A DNA stretch of 64,000 nt from Streptomyces marincola (GTDB taxonomy: Bacteria > Actinomycetota > Actinomycetes > Streptomycetales > Streptomycetaceae). A model generated the notes under the pieces. The model was given only the letters and a program-made list of their open reading frames with translations. It did no database searches and had not been told where the DNA came from. Positions 36,173-46,841 of this stretch are shown piece by piece; the stretch's first letter is position 1, and each line of letters begins with the position of its first letter. Position numbers and translations under genes: made by a program. The DNA lies in contig NZ_CP084541.1 of the NCBI RefSeq assembly GCF_020410765.1, positions 858,501 to 922,500 on the forward strand, given 5' to 3'.

Positions 36173-36817
36173 TCAGGCCGGGAACGGCCGCGCCGGCCAC
36201 GGCGCGTCCGCGGGCCGCAGCGCGTCGACGCCGTCCCCCGCGCGCGCCGCCTGGAGCGCCAGCACGCCGATCGCCAGGCAGGTGTTGTGCAGCCGCCCGG
36301 CGAGCACGCCGCGGACCAGGTCCTGGACGGGCACCCGGTCGAGCCGCATGTCGGCCTCCTCCGCGACCACCTCGAACCGCTCCCCCTCGGCCTGGGACAG
36401 CTCCCTGGCGAGGAAGACGCGCACCGCCTCGTCGCTGCCGCCCGGACTGGTGTAGACGTCCGCGAGGACCCGCCAGTCCTCCGCCTTGGTGTGCGCCTCC
36501 TCGTACAGCTCGCGCTGCGCGGCGTGCAGCGGGTTCTCCCCCGGCACGTCGAGGAGTCCGGCCGGGATCTCCCACAGCTTGTGCCGGACCGGGTGGCGGT
36601 ACTGCTCGATGACGACCACCCGGTCCCGCTCGTCCAGGGCGAGGACGGCGACGGAGCCGGGGTGCACCTGGTAGTCGCGGCGGGCGGTCGAGCCGTCCGG
36701 CATCACGACGTCGTCGGCGCGGACGCTGGTCTTGTTGCCGGTGAACGGGGTGGTCGTGGCCGCCACGGGCCAGTTCTGCGCGGAGTCGGCGAGGATGTCG
36801 CGGGGGTGCTCGGTCAT
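36173..36817 (-). CDS. Nudix hydrolase, ADP-ribose pyrophosphatase type
   Basis: 214 residues. The Nudix core sits in AGLLDVPGENPLHAAQREL followed by YEEAH; the REL-EE catalytic glutamates coordinate magnesium. The surroundings (VVVIEQYRHPVRHKLWEIPAG) are those of ADP-ribose pyrophosphatases, which split ADP-ribose into AMP and ribose 5-phosphate. ATG at 36817 lacks a Shine-Dalgarno; CAGACT seven bases upstream may be a -10. It lies 60 bases after pyrG, behind a terminator. Confidence 0.92.
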   Translation of the reverse strand: MTEHPRDILADSAQNWPVAATTTPFTGNKTSVRADDVVMPDGSTARRDYQVHPGSVAVLALDERDRVVVIEQYRHPVRHKLWEIPAGLLDVPGENPLHAAQRELYEEAHTKAEDWRVLADVYTSPGGSDEAVRVFLARELSQAEGERFEVVAEEADMRLDRVPVQDLVRGVLAGRLHNTCLAIGVLALQAARAGDGVDALRPADAPWPARPFPA

Positions 36818-36835
36818 GGCCCCAAGTCTGCCCCC

Positions 36836-36868
36836 GGGTGGCCCCGGCCCGCCGCGCCGGGGCCACCC
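36836..36868 (-). terminator. Terminator after pyrG
   Basis: Perfect 13-bp stem (36836-36848 with 36856-36868) around a seven-base loop, beginning nine bases beyond the pyrG stop codon. Confidence 0.8.
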
Positions 36869-36876
36869 CGCGGTGC

Positions 36877-38580
<1,704 letters not shown>

Positions 38581-38920
38581 GGCCAAGTGAGGCTCCCGTG
38601 GTCGCGAGGTCGGATGCGTGACGCTCCGGCACGCGGATACTCCGGGGGAACGTCGCTCTGGGTTCGGGGGTTCACAGCCCTCCGGTCCACGGGCTACCAG
38701 GGTAACAGTGGCCGGGGAGCCGGAGTGACGCCGAAGTGTTTCCATCGAAGTAAGGCGACGTACCGGGCGCAACGTGAACAAGCTCACCCGGGGCGCCGAG
38801 CTCAACTGTGGCGTATGTCAAACAGACGGGCGGGAGCCGTCGTATTCTGCTCGGACGCCCGAATGGGCGAAGAGAACCGCACGTCCCACGGGGCGGAACA
38901 CTGTTCGACTGGAGTGGCAA
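38581..38920. other. Divergent promoter region of pyrG and the GH15 gene
   Basis: 340 bases between two start codons. It contains sequence that could be read as an N-terminal extension of the GH15 frame but lacks a ribosome site and family match. No operator or riboswitch was recognised; pyrG control by CTP through an initially transcribed C-run could not be seen. Confidence 0.5.
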
Positions 38921-40723
38921 GTGGCCGGGCGCATCGAGGATTACGCACTCGTCGGGGACATGCAGACCGCCGCCCTCATCGGGCGGGACGGGTCGGCCGA
39001 CTGGATGTGCCTTCCCCGCTTCGATTCACACGCCGTGTTCGCCGGATTGCTCGGCACCGACGAGCACGGCTTCTGGCGGCTCGGCCCGGCGCATGGCAAG
39101 GACATGCCGCCGCCGCGCGCCGCGCGGCGGCGCTACGTGGGCGATTCCCTGATCCTCGAATCCGAGTGGGACACGCCGCGCGGCACGGTGCGTGTGACGG
39201 ATTTCATGCCGCCGCGCGGCGGGGACGCCCCGCAGCTGGTCCGCATCGTCGAGGGGGTCAGCGGCCGGGTCCCGATGCGCTCGGCGCTGCGGATGCGCTT
39301 CTCCTACGGCTGGGTGGTGCCGTGGGTGCACAAGGTCGAGGACCGCACGGTGGCCGTGGCGGGCCCCGACTCGGTGTGGCTCGACACCTCGGTCGACACC
39401 TACGGCAAGGACCTCACCACCTACGCGGATTTCACCGTCGCGCCGGGCGACCGGGTGACGTTCACGATCAGCTGGCAGCCCTCGCACAAGAACCCGCCGC
39501 CGGTGGCCGACCCCGAGGGCGCGCTCACGGCGACCGAGGAGTTCTGGCGGGAGTGGGTGGCCCAGTGCACCTACCACGGCCCGTACCGCGAGGCGGTCGT
39601 CCGTTCCCTGATCACGCTGAAGGCCCTGACCTACGCGCCGACCGGCGGCATCGTCGCGGCGCCGACCACCTCGCTGCCCGAGGAGATCGGCGGCTCGCGC
39701 AACTGGGACTACCGGTTCACCTGGCTGCGCGACGCCGCGATCACCCTGTCGTCGCTGCTGCGCACCGGCTACCACGACGAGGCGCGCGCGTGGCGGGAGT
39801 GGCTGCTGCGCGCCGTCGCGGGCGACCCGCAGAACCTCCAGATCATGTACGGCATCGCCGGTGAACGGGAACTGGCCGAGGCGGAGCTGAGCTGGCTGCC
39901 CGGCTACGAGAACTCCCAGCCGGTCCGGGTCGGGAACGGCGCCGCCGGGCAGCTCCAGCTGGACGTGTACGGCGAGGTGACCGAGGCGCTGCACCTGGCG
40001 CACATGACCGGCCTGGCCCGCAACGACCACGCGAACCTCCTCCAGCTCAAGCTGATCCGCTACCTGGAGGACCACTGGGACGAGCCGGACGAGGGCATCT
40101 GGGAGGTGCGCGGCCCGCGCCGCCACTTCGTGCATTCGAAGGTGATGGCCTGGGTCGCCGTCGACCGCACGGTCAAGCTGATCGAGTCGGGCGAGGTGGA
40201 CGGCCCGCTGGAGCGGTGGCGCGCGCTGCGCGACGAGATCCACCGGGCGGTGTGCGAGCACGGCTACGACAAGGAGCGGAACACCTTCACGCAGTCCTAC
40301 GGCTCCAAGGAGCTGGACGCCTCGCTGCTGCTCATTCCGCAGATGGGCTTCCTGCCGCCGGACGACAAGCGGGTGATCGGCACGATCGAGGCGATCCAGC
40401 GCGAGCTGTCCACGCTGGACGGCTTCATCCTGCGCTACCCGACCGCGGGCGAGGAGGCCGGGGTTGACGGCCTTGAGGGCGACGAGGGCGCGTTCCTCGC
40501 CTGCTCCTTCTGGCTGGCGGACGACCTGGCGATGATCGGCAGGGTCGACGAGGCGCGCAAGCTGTTCGAGAAGCTGCTCGGACTGCGCAACGACCTCGGC
40601 CTGCTCGCCGAGGAGTGGGACCCCCGCCGCATGCGGCAGGTGGGGAACTTCCCGCAGGCGTTCAGCCACGTGCCGCTGATCGACACCGCGCTGCGGCTGA
40701 CGGCCTCGGGCGCCTACGGCTGA
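38921..40723 (+). CDS. Glycoside hydrolase family 15 protein (glucoamylase/trehalase type)
   Basis: 600-residue cytosolic enzyme. N-terminal beta-sandwich (GRIEDYALVGDMQTAALIGRD, ADWMCLPRFDS) and an (alpha/alpha)6 barrel with GSRNWDYRFTWLRDAA, DVYGEVTEALHL and LLAEEWDP; the last two contain the conserved acidic residues expected to act as acid and base. No signal peptide, so the substrate is intracellular: trehalose, as in mycobacterial GH15 trehalase, or alpha-glucan. The GTG at 38921 has GGAG seven bases upstream and starts at the family's usual MAGRIEDYALIGD-like sequence. Confidence 0.9.
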   Translation: MAGRIEDYALVGDMQTAALIGRDGSADWMCLPRFDSHAVFAGLLGTDEHGFWRLGPAHGKDMPPPRAARRRYVGDSLILESEWDTPRGTVRVTDFMPPRGGDAPQLVRIVEGVSGRVPMRSALRMRFSYGWVVPWVHKVEDRTVAVAGPDSVWLDTSVDTYGKDLTTYADFTVAPGDRVTFTISWQPSHKNPPPVADPEGALTATEEFWREWVAQCTYHGPYREAVVRSLITLKALTYAPTGGIVAAPTTSLPEEIGGSRNWDYRFTWLRDAAITLSSLLRTGYHDEARAWREWLLRAVAGDPQNLQIMYGIAGERELAEAELSWLPGYENSQPVRVGNGAAGQLQLDVYGEVTEALHLAHMTGLARNDHANLLQLKLIRYLEDHWDEPDEGIWEVRGPRRHFVHSKVMAWVAVDRTVKLIESGEVDGPLERWRALRDEIHRAVCEHGYDKERNTFTQSYGSKELDASLLLIPQMGFLPPDDKRVIGTIEAIQRELSTLDGFILRYPTAGEEAGVDGLEGDEGAFLACSFWLADDLAMIGRVDEARKLFEKLLGLRNDLGLLAEEWDPRRMRQVGNFPQAFSHVPLIDTALRLTASGAYG

Positions 40724-40739
40724 CGCGCGGGGCCGCGTG

Positions 40740-40789
40740 CCGCCGGCGGCGTCCGTTCCCCGTTCCCCGGGAGAACGCCGCCGGCGGCC
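40740..40789. terminator. Terminator between the GH15 gene and the PD-(D/E)XK-like gene
   Basis: Perfect 14-bp arms (40740-40753 with 40776-40789) separated by 22 bases, between convergent genes. Confidence 0.75.
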
Positions 40790-40819
40790 CCGCCTCCCCG
40801 CCCGGCCGCGGGAGGGGGG

Positions 40820-41380
40820 TCAGCCCGTGAGCTCCCACAGGATGGTCAGCGTGCCCGCGGGCATGGTGACGAAGTCCCCGAGACCCGAGACGGCCCGCGT
40901 ACCGGCCGTGGAGACGGCGAACGCGACGATCACCGCCGGGGTCGCGCCCCCGCCGCTCCCGTCGGACGCGTCCGATTCCTCGGAGGCCGCGTCCCCCTCC
41001 TCGTACGACCAGTCGATGTCGAGCTGCTTCTCGTCGACGCGGTCCACCTTGGCGCGGTCCTTCTCCACCCGGTCGGCGAACGCCCTGGCCGTCTCCTCCC
41101 TCGTCTCGGCCTTCAGCTCGACGACGACCCGGTCGCCGAGCAGCAGGTCCGCGCGCTGGGCGCCTTCCGCGTAGCCGTGGGACTGGCGGCTGACGGCGAG
41201 CGACGGCACCCGCTGCCGGAGCCAGACGTACAGCTCCACCTCCAGCCACAGCTCCCAGCCGCCCGCGCTCTCGTACGCGATGCCGATCCGCTCGGCGTTC
41301 GCCTCCGCCCAGTCCTTCGCCTGCCGGACGAACAGCCGCACCAGTTCCTCGACCGACCGGTGCTCCTCGACAAGATCCAC
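40820..41380 (-). CDS. Hypothetical protein with PD-(D/E)XK-like core
   Basis: 186 residues from GTG at 41380, which has AAGGGGGG six bases upstream; a GTG six codons earlier is possible. After a helical head (EHRSVEELVRLFVRQAKDW) comes WELWLEVELYVWLRQR, then RADLLLGDRVVVELKAET: an Asp followed after a beta turn by E-x-K, the layout of PD-(D/E)XK nucleases. The C-terminal part (AVIVAFAVSTAGTRAV) is another strand-helix unit. No methylase or other restriction gene is nearby, so the role could be repair, or a catalytically dead fold. Family not identified. Confidence 0.65.
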   Translation of the reverse strand: MDLVEEHRSVEELVRLFVRQAKDWAEANAERIGIAYESAGGWELWLEVELYVWLRQRVPSLAVSRQSHGYAEGAQRADLLLGDRVVVELKAETREETARAFADRVEKDRAKVDRVDEKQLDIDWSYEEGDAASEESDASDGSGGGATPAVIVAFAVSTAGTRAVSGLGDFVTMPAGTLTILWELTG

Positions 41381-41701
41381 GATCCGCCCCCCCTTCACCG
41401 CACGCCCCCGGCCCGCCCCTCCGGCTCGCCGCGTCGGCGCGAGGGGGATTCTGGCACGCGGGCCGTTCCCGCGGCAGAGGGCCGGCGGCGACCGGTTGCG
41501 GCGGGAGCCCGGCGCCTACGCTCCGGCGCGGGTGCCCGGCCGCCCTCGCCGCCGGGACTTCCGCGCGGGGCCCGTTCGGGTCGGTGGTCCCGTCGACGGT
41601 CGCCGGCGCGCGGCCGGTGGGAGCGCTCTCGGGGCCGCGTCGGTGCGCACGGCCCCGCATGCCGGTAGCGTCGAGGCCCCCCGACGGAAAGGGACCAGGA
41701 C
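41381..41701. other. Divergent intergenic region with the LacI promoter
   Basis: 321 GC-rich bases between the PD-(D/E)XK-like gene and the LacI gene. The only recognised element is the CebR-like operator listed separately. Open frames inside show no coding character. Confidence 0.5.
41618..41631 (+). promoter_or_regulatory. CebR-like LacI-family operator
   Basis: TGGGAGCGCTCTCG matches the Streptomyces CebR operator TGGGAGCGCTCCCA at 12 of 14 positions and keeps the central GAGCGCTC palindrome. It lies 71 bases before the LacI-family start codon, where autoregulation is expected. Confidence 0.65.
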
Positions 41702-42754
41702 GTGCGAGGCGACCATCCCACCCTGGAGGCCGTGGCCGCCCACGCGGGCGTGTCGCGGGCGACCGTCTCACGCGTGGTGAACGGCACCGCGGGCGTCAGG
41801 CCCGAGCTGCGGGAACGGGTGAAGGCGTCGGTGGCCGCGCTCGGCTACGTGCCGAACGCGGCGGCGCGGAACCTGGTCACCCGCCGCACGGGCGCCGTGG
41901 CCGTGGTGATCGCCGAGCCGGAGACGCGGGTGTTCGCCGACCCGTTCTTCGCCCGCCAGTTGCGCGGCATCAGCCGCACCCTGTCCGCCCACGACACCCA
42001 GTTGCTGCTGATGCTGCTCGAACAGCGCGCCGACTACGAACGGATCGGCCGCTACCTCGCCGGCGGCCACGTGGACGGCACGCTGATGTTCTCGCTGCAC
42101 AACGACGACCCGCTGCCCGGCATCGCGGCGGCCTCCGGCCTGCCGACGGTGTTCGGCGGCCGGCCCGGCTGGGCGGGCGCGGAGCGGCAGGCCGACCTGC
42201 TGTACGTCGACACCGACAACCGGGACGGCGCCCGCCAGGCCGTGCGGCACCTGCGCGCCCGCGGCCGGCGGCGGATAGCGGTGATCACGGGGCCCCTCGA
42301 CCAGACCTCGGCGTCCGACCGGCTCGACGGCTATCTCGACGCGCTGGGCCGCCGGGCGCCCGAGCCCGACCTGCACGCGCGCGGCGACTTCACCGTGGAG
42401 GGCGGCGCGCGCGCCATGGCGTGGCTGCTCGACCGCTCCCCCGCCGCCGCGGCCCGGCCGGACGCCGTGTTCGCCGGCAACGACCTGATGGCCACGGGCG
42501 CGCTGCGCACGCTGCGCGAACGCGGGCTGCGCGTGCCCGAGGACGTGGCGGTCGTCGGCTACGACGACCTGGAGCCGGCCGCGGCCTGGTCGCAGCCGTC
42601 GCTGACCACCGTGCGGCAGGACGTGGAACGCATGGGCGAGCTGATGGCCGGCCTGCTGCTGCGGCGGCTCGGCCGCGTCGACGGGCCGGACGGCCAGGTG
42701 CCGCCCGCGCCCGTGGTCACCCCGGCCCGCCTAATCGTGCGCGGCTCGGCCTGA
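41702..42754 (+). CDS. LacI family transcriptional regulator
   Basis: 350 residues. N-terminal helix-turn-helix TLEAVAAHAGVSRATVSRVVNG and hinge helix LGYVPNAAARNLVTRR; the periplasmic-binding-protein-like sensor follows (VDGTLMFSLHNDDPLPG, VDTDNRDGARQAVRHL, DAVFAGNDLMATGALRTL, VAVVGYDDLEPAA, LTTVRQDVERMG). GTG start with AGGAC close by. The nearest sugar gene is the GH15 enzyme 1 kb to the left; the ligand cannot be told. The upstream operator suggests autocontrol. Confidence 0.93.
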   Translation: MRGDHPTLEAVAAHAGVSRATVSRVVNGTAGVRPELRERVKASVAALGYVPNAAARNLVTRRTGAVAVVIAEPETRVFADPFFARQLRGISRTLSAHDTQLLLMLLEQRADYERIGRYLAGGHVDGTLMFSLHNDDPLPGIAAASGLPTVFGGRPGWAGAERQADLLYVDTDNRDGARQAVRHLRARGRRRIAVITGPLDQTSASDRLDGYLDALGRRAPEPDLHARGDFTVEGGARAMAWLLDRSPAAAARPDAVFAGNDLMATGALRTLRERGLRVPEDVAVVGYDDLEPAAAWSQPSLTTVRQDVERMGELMAGLLLRRLGRVDGPDGQVPPAPVVTPARLIVRGSA

Positions 42755-42784
42755 CGGGCCGCGCGCCGCGGCGGACCCGCGCCG

Positions 42785-43903
42785 TCAGCTCGCCGTCGAG
42801 GCCGTCAACTCGTCGTAGACGCTGAGCACCTGGGCGACCGTGGTGTCCTCCGTCGGCCAGGTGGCGGCCCTGGCGCGCCCCGCCACGGCGAGCGCGGCCC
42901 GCCGGTCGGGATCGGCGAGCAGCGCGTCGACGGCCGCGCCCAGGGCCCGCGGGTCGCCGTAGGGCACGAGAACGGCGGCCCCGCCGACCACTTCAGGCAC
43001 GCCGCCGACCGCGGTGGCCACCAGCGGCACCCCGCGCCGCAGCGCCTCCTCGGCGAGCGGGGCGCGCCCGGCCCAGCGGGCGACGAGGAGCGCCACGTCC
43101 GCGTCGGCGAGCAGCGCGCCCGTTCCCGTGCCGCGGCCGACGAGCCGGACCGGCAGGCCCTCGCGGTCGATCCGCCGCTGGAGCGCGGAGCGTTCGGGAC
43201 CGTCTCCGGCGAGCGCGAGCAGCGGCTGGGGAGTCCTGCGCCGCCAGCCCTGGGCGGCGGCGAGCAGCAGCCCCGGGGTCTGCGAGCGGTCGAGCCCCGC
43301 CTCGGCGACCAGCAGGGGCCGCCCGACCGCGCCGAGTTCCGCCCTGAGCTTGCGGCCACCCGCGCCGTCCTCGGGCACGCGGCACGGCGGCAGCGCGACG
43401 GGCGCGAGCCGCGCGTCGCGCGCCCCTCGGCCGCGGGCCCGGTCGACGAGGTCGGAGGTGGTGGCGAGCACCACGGACGCGGCCCTGGCCACGCCGTGCT
43501 CGATCAGGCGCCGCGCGTGCGCGCGCGGCCCCGGCGCGGTCGACCTGGCGTGCCAGGTCACGACCAGGGGGGTGCGGCGGCGGCGCAGCGCGAGCGCCGC
43601 GAGGAGCCCGGCGCGCATGCCGTGGGCGTGCACGAGGTCGGCGTCCGCGCACAGTTCGGCCACGGTGCCGAGGGCCGCGAACGTGGTCCTGGCGGTGACG
43701 GGCACGAACCGCGCGCCCGCCGTGGTGAACCGGTACCTGCGCTCCGCCGGGGGCGCCGCGCCGACGGTGACCCGCACGCCCCGGGCGACCAGGCCCTCGG
43801 ACAGGGACCTGACGTGCGGGCCCGTGCCGGCGCCGCCGCCCCCGAGAAGCTGCACGACGTGCAGCGGGGCGCGGCCGTGCGCAGGTGCCGTCCAGCTGCT
43901 CAC
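42785..43903 (-). CDS. Glycosyltransferase family 4 protein
   Basis: 372 residues of GT-B fold. N-terminal domain HVVQLLGGGGAGTGPHVRSLSEGLVARG and ADLVHAHGMRAGLLAAL bind the acceptor; C-terminal domain has LLALAGDGPERSAL and the donor-binding PLAEEALRRGVPLVATAVGGVPEVV with the conserved EALRRG element. GTG start with GGGAGAGG upstream. Acceptor unknown; cell-surface or lipid-linked glycan is likely. It stands apart from recN by 170 bases. Confidence 0.88.
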   Translation of the reverse strand: MSSWTAPAHGRAPLHVVQLLGGGGAGTGPHVRSLSEGLVARGVRVTVGAAPPAERRYRFTTAGARFVPVTARTTFAALGTVAELCADADLVHAHGMRAGLLAALALRRRRTPLVVTWHARSTAPGPRAHARRLIEHGVARAASVVLATTSDLVDRARGRGARDARLAPVALPPCRVPEDGAGGRKLRAELGAVGRPLLVAEAGLDRSQTPGLLLAAAQGWRRRTPQPLLALAGDGPERSALQRRIDREGLPVRLVGRGTGTGALLADADVALLVARWAGRAPLAEEALRRGVPLVATAVGGVPEVVGGAAVLVPYGDPRALGAAVDALLADPDRRAALAVAGRARAATWPTEDTTVAQVLSVYDELTASTAS

Positions 43904-44073
43904 GCCATCCTCTCCCGGAGTCGCCCGCCGTGGTGGGCGGTGGTCGCGCCGCCGGCGAACCGGTTCGCGGTGCGCTCGGCGGCCCTCCCGTTCCCGGGAG
44001 TGGAACGCGCTCCAGAATGCCAGCCGCTTCCCGGTCACGGTAGCGCCCACCACTCGAACGGGTGAGTGAAGGG

Positions 44074-45864
44074 CTACGCGGGCCGTTCCGCCGCTCCCGC
44101 CCGGCGGCCGAGCGCGGCGGCCGTGGCGAGCAGTTCCTCCGCGTGGGCGCGGGCGAGCCGGGAGTCCTCCTGCCCGGCGAGCATGCGGGACAGCTCCCGA
44201 ACGCGCCCCTCGCCGTGCACGGTGCGCACCCCGCTGTGCGTGACGGAGCCGTCGCTGGTCTTCTCGACCACGAGGTGCCGGTCGGCGAACGCGGCGACCT
44301 GCGGCAGATGCGTGACGACGACGACCTGGGCGGAGTCGGCGAGCCTGGCGAGCCGCCTGCCCACCTCGACGGCCGCCTTGCCGCCGACCCCGGCGTCGAC
44401 CTCGTCGAACAGGTAGGTGGGCACGGGGGCCGCGTCGGCGAACACCACCTCGACCGCGAGCATCACCCGGGAGAGCTCGCCGCCGGACGCGCCCTTGGCG
44501 ATGGGCCGCGCGGGGGCGCCCGGGTGCGGGGCGAGCAGCAGTTCCACCTCGTCGGCGCCGTGCGGTCCGTAGGTGACGGGCCGGCCGTCGAGTTCGATGG
44601 TGTCCTCGTCGCCGTCCGCGGCGTCGGTCTGCCGCACGTCGAACGTCACGCGCGCGTGCGGCATGGCGAGCTGGGCCAGTTCCGCCGTGACGGCCTCGGC
44701 GAAACGCCCGGCCGCCTCGCGCCTGGCCCCGGTGAGGACGGCCGCGTGCGCGGCCAGCCGGGCGCGCAGGTCGTCGTGCTCCGCGGTGAGTTCCCCGATG
44801 CGGTCGTCGTCCCCCTCAAGTTCCGCGAGCCGGGCGGCGCCGCGTTCCGCCCAGGCGAGCACGGCCGCGCAGCCGTCGCCGCCGGCGTCCCGGTCCCCGT
44901 ACTTGCGGACGAGGTGGTTGAGGACGGCGCGGCGCTCCTCGACGGCCGCCAGGCGCAGCGGATCGGCGTCGAGGCCGTCGGCGTAGCCGGCGAGGTCGCC
45001 CGAGATGTCCGCGAGCAGGATCGCGACCTCCCCGAGCCGGTCGGCGAGCTGGGCCAGTGCGGCGTCGTGGTCGCGCACGCCCTGGAGCGCGCGGTGCGCG
45101 CCGCCCGCCAGGGTGACGGCGTCCACGCCCTCGGGGTCGGCCGGGTCGCCGGCCAGCGCGCCGTGGGCGAGGGCGGCGGCGGCGGCCAGCGCCTCCGCGT
45201 GGCCCAGGCGCGCGGCCTCCGCGGCCAGTTCCTCGTCCTCCCCCGCGCGCGGCTCGGCGGCGGCGATCTCGTCGAGGCCGAAGCGCAGCAGGTCGGCCTC
45301 CTGCGCGCGTTCACGGGCGCGGTCGGTCAGCTCGGCGAGCTCCGCGGCGACGGCGCGCAGCCGCCGGTAGGTCTCCTGGTAGGCGGCCAGCGGCTTCGAC
45401 ACGGCCTCGCCCGCGTAGCGGTCGAGGGCCCCGCGCTGCCTGGCGGGGCGCAGCAGGCCCTGCTGGTCGGTCTGGCCGTGCACGGCCACCAGGTCCTCGC
45501 CGAGTTCGCCGAGGAGCCCGGCGGGCACCGAGCGCCCGCCGACGTGGGCCCGGGAGCGCCCCTCGGCGGAGATGGTGCGGCTGACCAGCAGCGCCCCTTC
45601 GTCCAGCTCCGCGCCGGCCTCGCGCGCCCGGCGCGCCGCCGCCGAGTCGGGCGGCACGGCGATGCGGCCCTCCACGAGCGCGGACGCGGCGCCGGCCCGT
45701 ACGTACCCGGCGTCCGCGCGCCCCCCGAGCAGCAGGCCCAGACTGGTGACGACCATGGTCTTGCCCGCGCCGGTCTCACCCGTCACCGCGGTGAAACCCG
45801 AGGACAGCTCGACGACAGCGTCGTCGATCACGCCCAGGTCCTTGATCCGCATCTCCTCCAACAC
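44074..45864 (-). CDS. recN: DNA repair protein RecN
   Basis: SMC-like ATPase acting early at double-strand breaks. Head half 1: FTAVTGETGAGKTMVVTSLGLLLGG; central coiled coils with many Ala, Arg and Glu; head half 2: signature KGASGGELSRVMLAVEVVF and Walker B PTYLFDEVDAGVGG. GTG (VLEEMRIKDLGVIDD) matches the family start and gives 596 residues; ATG at 45876 would add four. Upstream TATGGT and TAACCT are both plausible -10 elements. Last gene of the unit with tlyA and ppnK, separated from ppnK by 62 bases. Confidence 0.95.
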   Translation of the reverse strand: MLEEMRIKDLGVIDDAVVELSSGFTAVTGETGAGKTMVVTSLGLLLGGRADAGYVRAGAASALVEGRIAVPPDSAAARRAREAGAELDEGALLVSRTISAEGRSRAHVGGRSVPAGLLGELGEDLVAVHGQTDQQGLLRPARQRGALDRYAGEAVSKPLAAYQETYRRLRAVAAELAELTDRARERAQEADLLRFGLDEIAAAEPRAGEDEELAAEAARLGHAEALAAAAALAHGALAGDPADPEGVDAVTLAGGAHRALQGVRDHDAALAQLADRLGEVAILLADISGDLAGYADGLDADPLRLAAVEERRAVLNHLVRKYGDRDAGGDGCAAVLAWAERGAARLAELEGDDDRIGELTAEHDDLRARLAAHAAVLTGARREAAGRFAEAVTAELAQLAMPHARVTFDVRQTDAADGDEDTIELDGRPVTYGPHGADEVELLLAPHPGAPARPIAKGASGGELSRVMLAVEVVFADAAPVPTYLFDEVDAGVGGKAAVEVGRRLARLADSAQVVVVTHLPQVAAFADRHLVVEKTSDGSVTHSGVRTVHGEGRVRELSRMLAGQEDSRLARAHAEELLATAAALGRRAGAAERPA

Positions 45865-45926
45865 GGATACGACCATACGAGGTTATCCGGGCCGCTGCGA
45901 CGACGGTCCGTGTGACGGGCCCCGGC

Positions 45927-46841
45927 TCAGTGGCCCGCGCCGCGCCAGCCGGCCACGGGCAGCGCGAACTTGGCGACCAGACGGTCGGTGAACGGGGCGT
46001 GGTGGAGGCGGGCCAGCCGCACGGGAGCGCCGCCGCGCCGCACCTCCACGCGCGAGCCGGGCAGCAGCGCGGTGCTGCGGCGGCCGTCGCACCACAGCAC
46101 GCCCGGCTGCGTGTGGTGCCGCAGTTCCACGGCGAGCACGGAGTCGGGCGCGGTGACCAGCGGCTTGGCGAACAGGGCGTGGGCGCTGATGGGCACCATG
46201 AGCAGGGCCTCGACCTCCGGCCACACGACGGGGCCGCCGGCCGAGAAGGCGTAGGCGGTGGAGCCGGTGGGGGTGGCGCAGACGACGCCGTCGCCACCGA
46301 ACCCGGACACGGGACGGCCGTCCACCTCGATGACCACTTCGAGCACACGTTCCCGTGCTGCTTTCTCGACGGAGGCTTCGTTCAGCGCCCAGTCGGTGTG
46401 CACGGTGTCGCCGTTGTCCCGGACCACGACGTCCAGCGTCATGCGCTCCTCGACCTCGTAGTCCCGGGCGACGACGCGGTCGACCACCTGGTCGAGGTCG
46501 TCGCGTTCCGCCTCGGCGAGGAAGCCGATGCGGCCCAGGTTGACGCCGAGCATCGGGACCCCGGAGGCGCGCGAGAACTCCGCGCCGCGCAGCAGGGTGC
46601 CGTCCCCGCCGAGGACGACGAGCAGTTCGCAGCCGTCCATGACGCCGCCGCACGGCGTCTCCTTCTCGACCCGCTCGACCTCGGCGGGCAGCGGCAGGTC
46701 GGCCGCCTCCTCGGCGAGCACGCGGACGCCGATGCCGTGGGCGAGGAGCCCGCGGACGACGAGTTCCGCGCTGCGGACGGCGGCGGGACGGCCGGTGTGC
46801 GCGAGCAGGAAGACGGTGCGTGCGTCGTCGCTGGTGGTCAC
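45927..46841 (-). CDS. ppnK: NAD kinase
   Basis: Makes NADP from NAD using ATP or polyphosphate. Key motifs: VVLGGDGTLLRGAEF (GGDGT), LGRIGFLAE, WALNEASVEK (NE/D), and CATPTGSTAYAFSAGGP. 304 residues. GTG start overlaps the tlyA stop in GTGA, so the two are co-translated. The tlyA-ppnK-recN order is common across actinobacteria. Confidence 0.96.
   Translation of the reverse strand: MTTSDDARTVFLLAHTGRPAAVRSAELVVRGLLAHGIGVRVLAEEAADLPLPAEVERVEKETPCGGVMDGCELLVVLGGDGTLLRGAEFSRASGVPMLGVNLGRIGFLAEAERDDLDQVVDRVVARDYEVEERMTLDVVVRDNGDTVHTDWALNEASVEKAARERVLEVVIEVDGRPVSGFGGDGVVCATPTGSTAYAFSAGGPVVWPEVEALLMVPISAHALFAKPLVTAPDSVLAVELRHHTQPGVLWCDGRRSTALLPGSRVEVRRGGAPVRLARLHHAPFTDRLVAKFALPVAGWRGAGH

Noticed and set aside
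38774..38920. N-terminal extension of the GH15 frame by 49 codons
   Set aside because: Unlike the family start, contains Cys-rich random sequence and lacks a ribosome site, whereas GTG 38921 has GGAG at seven bases.
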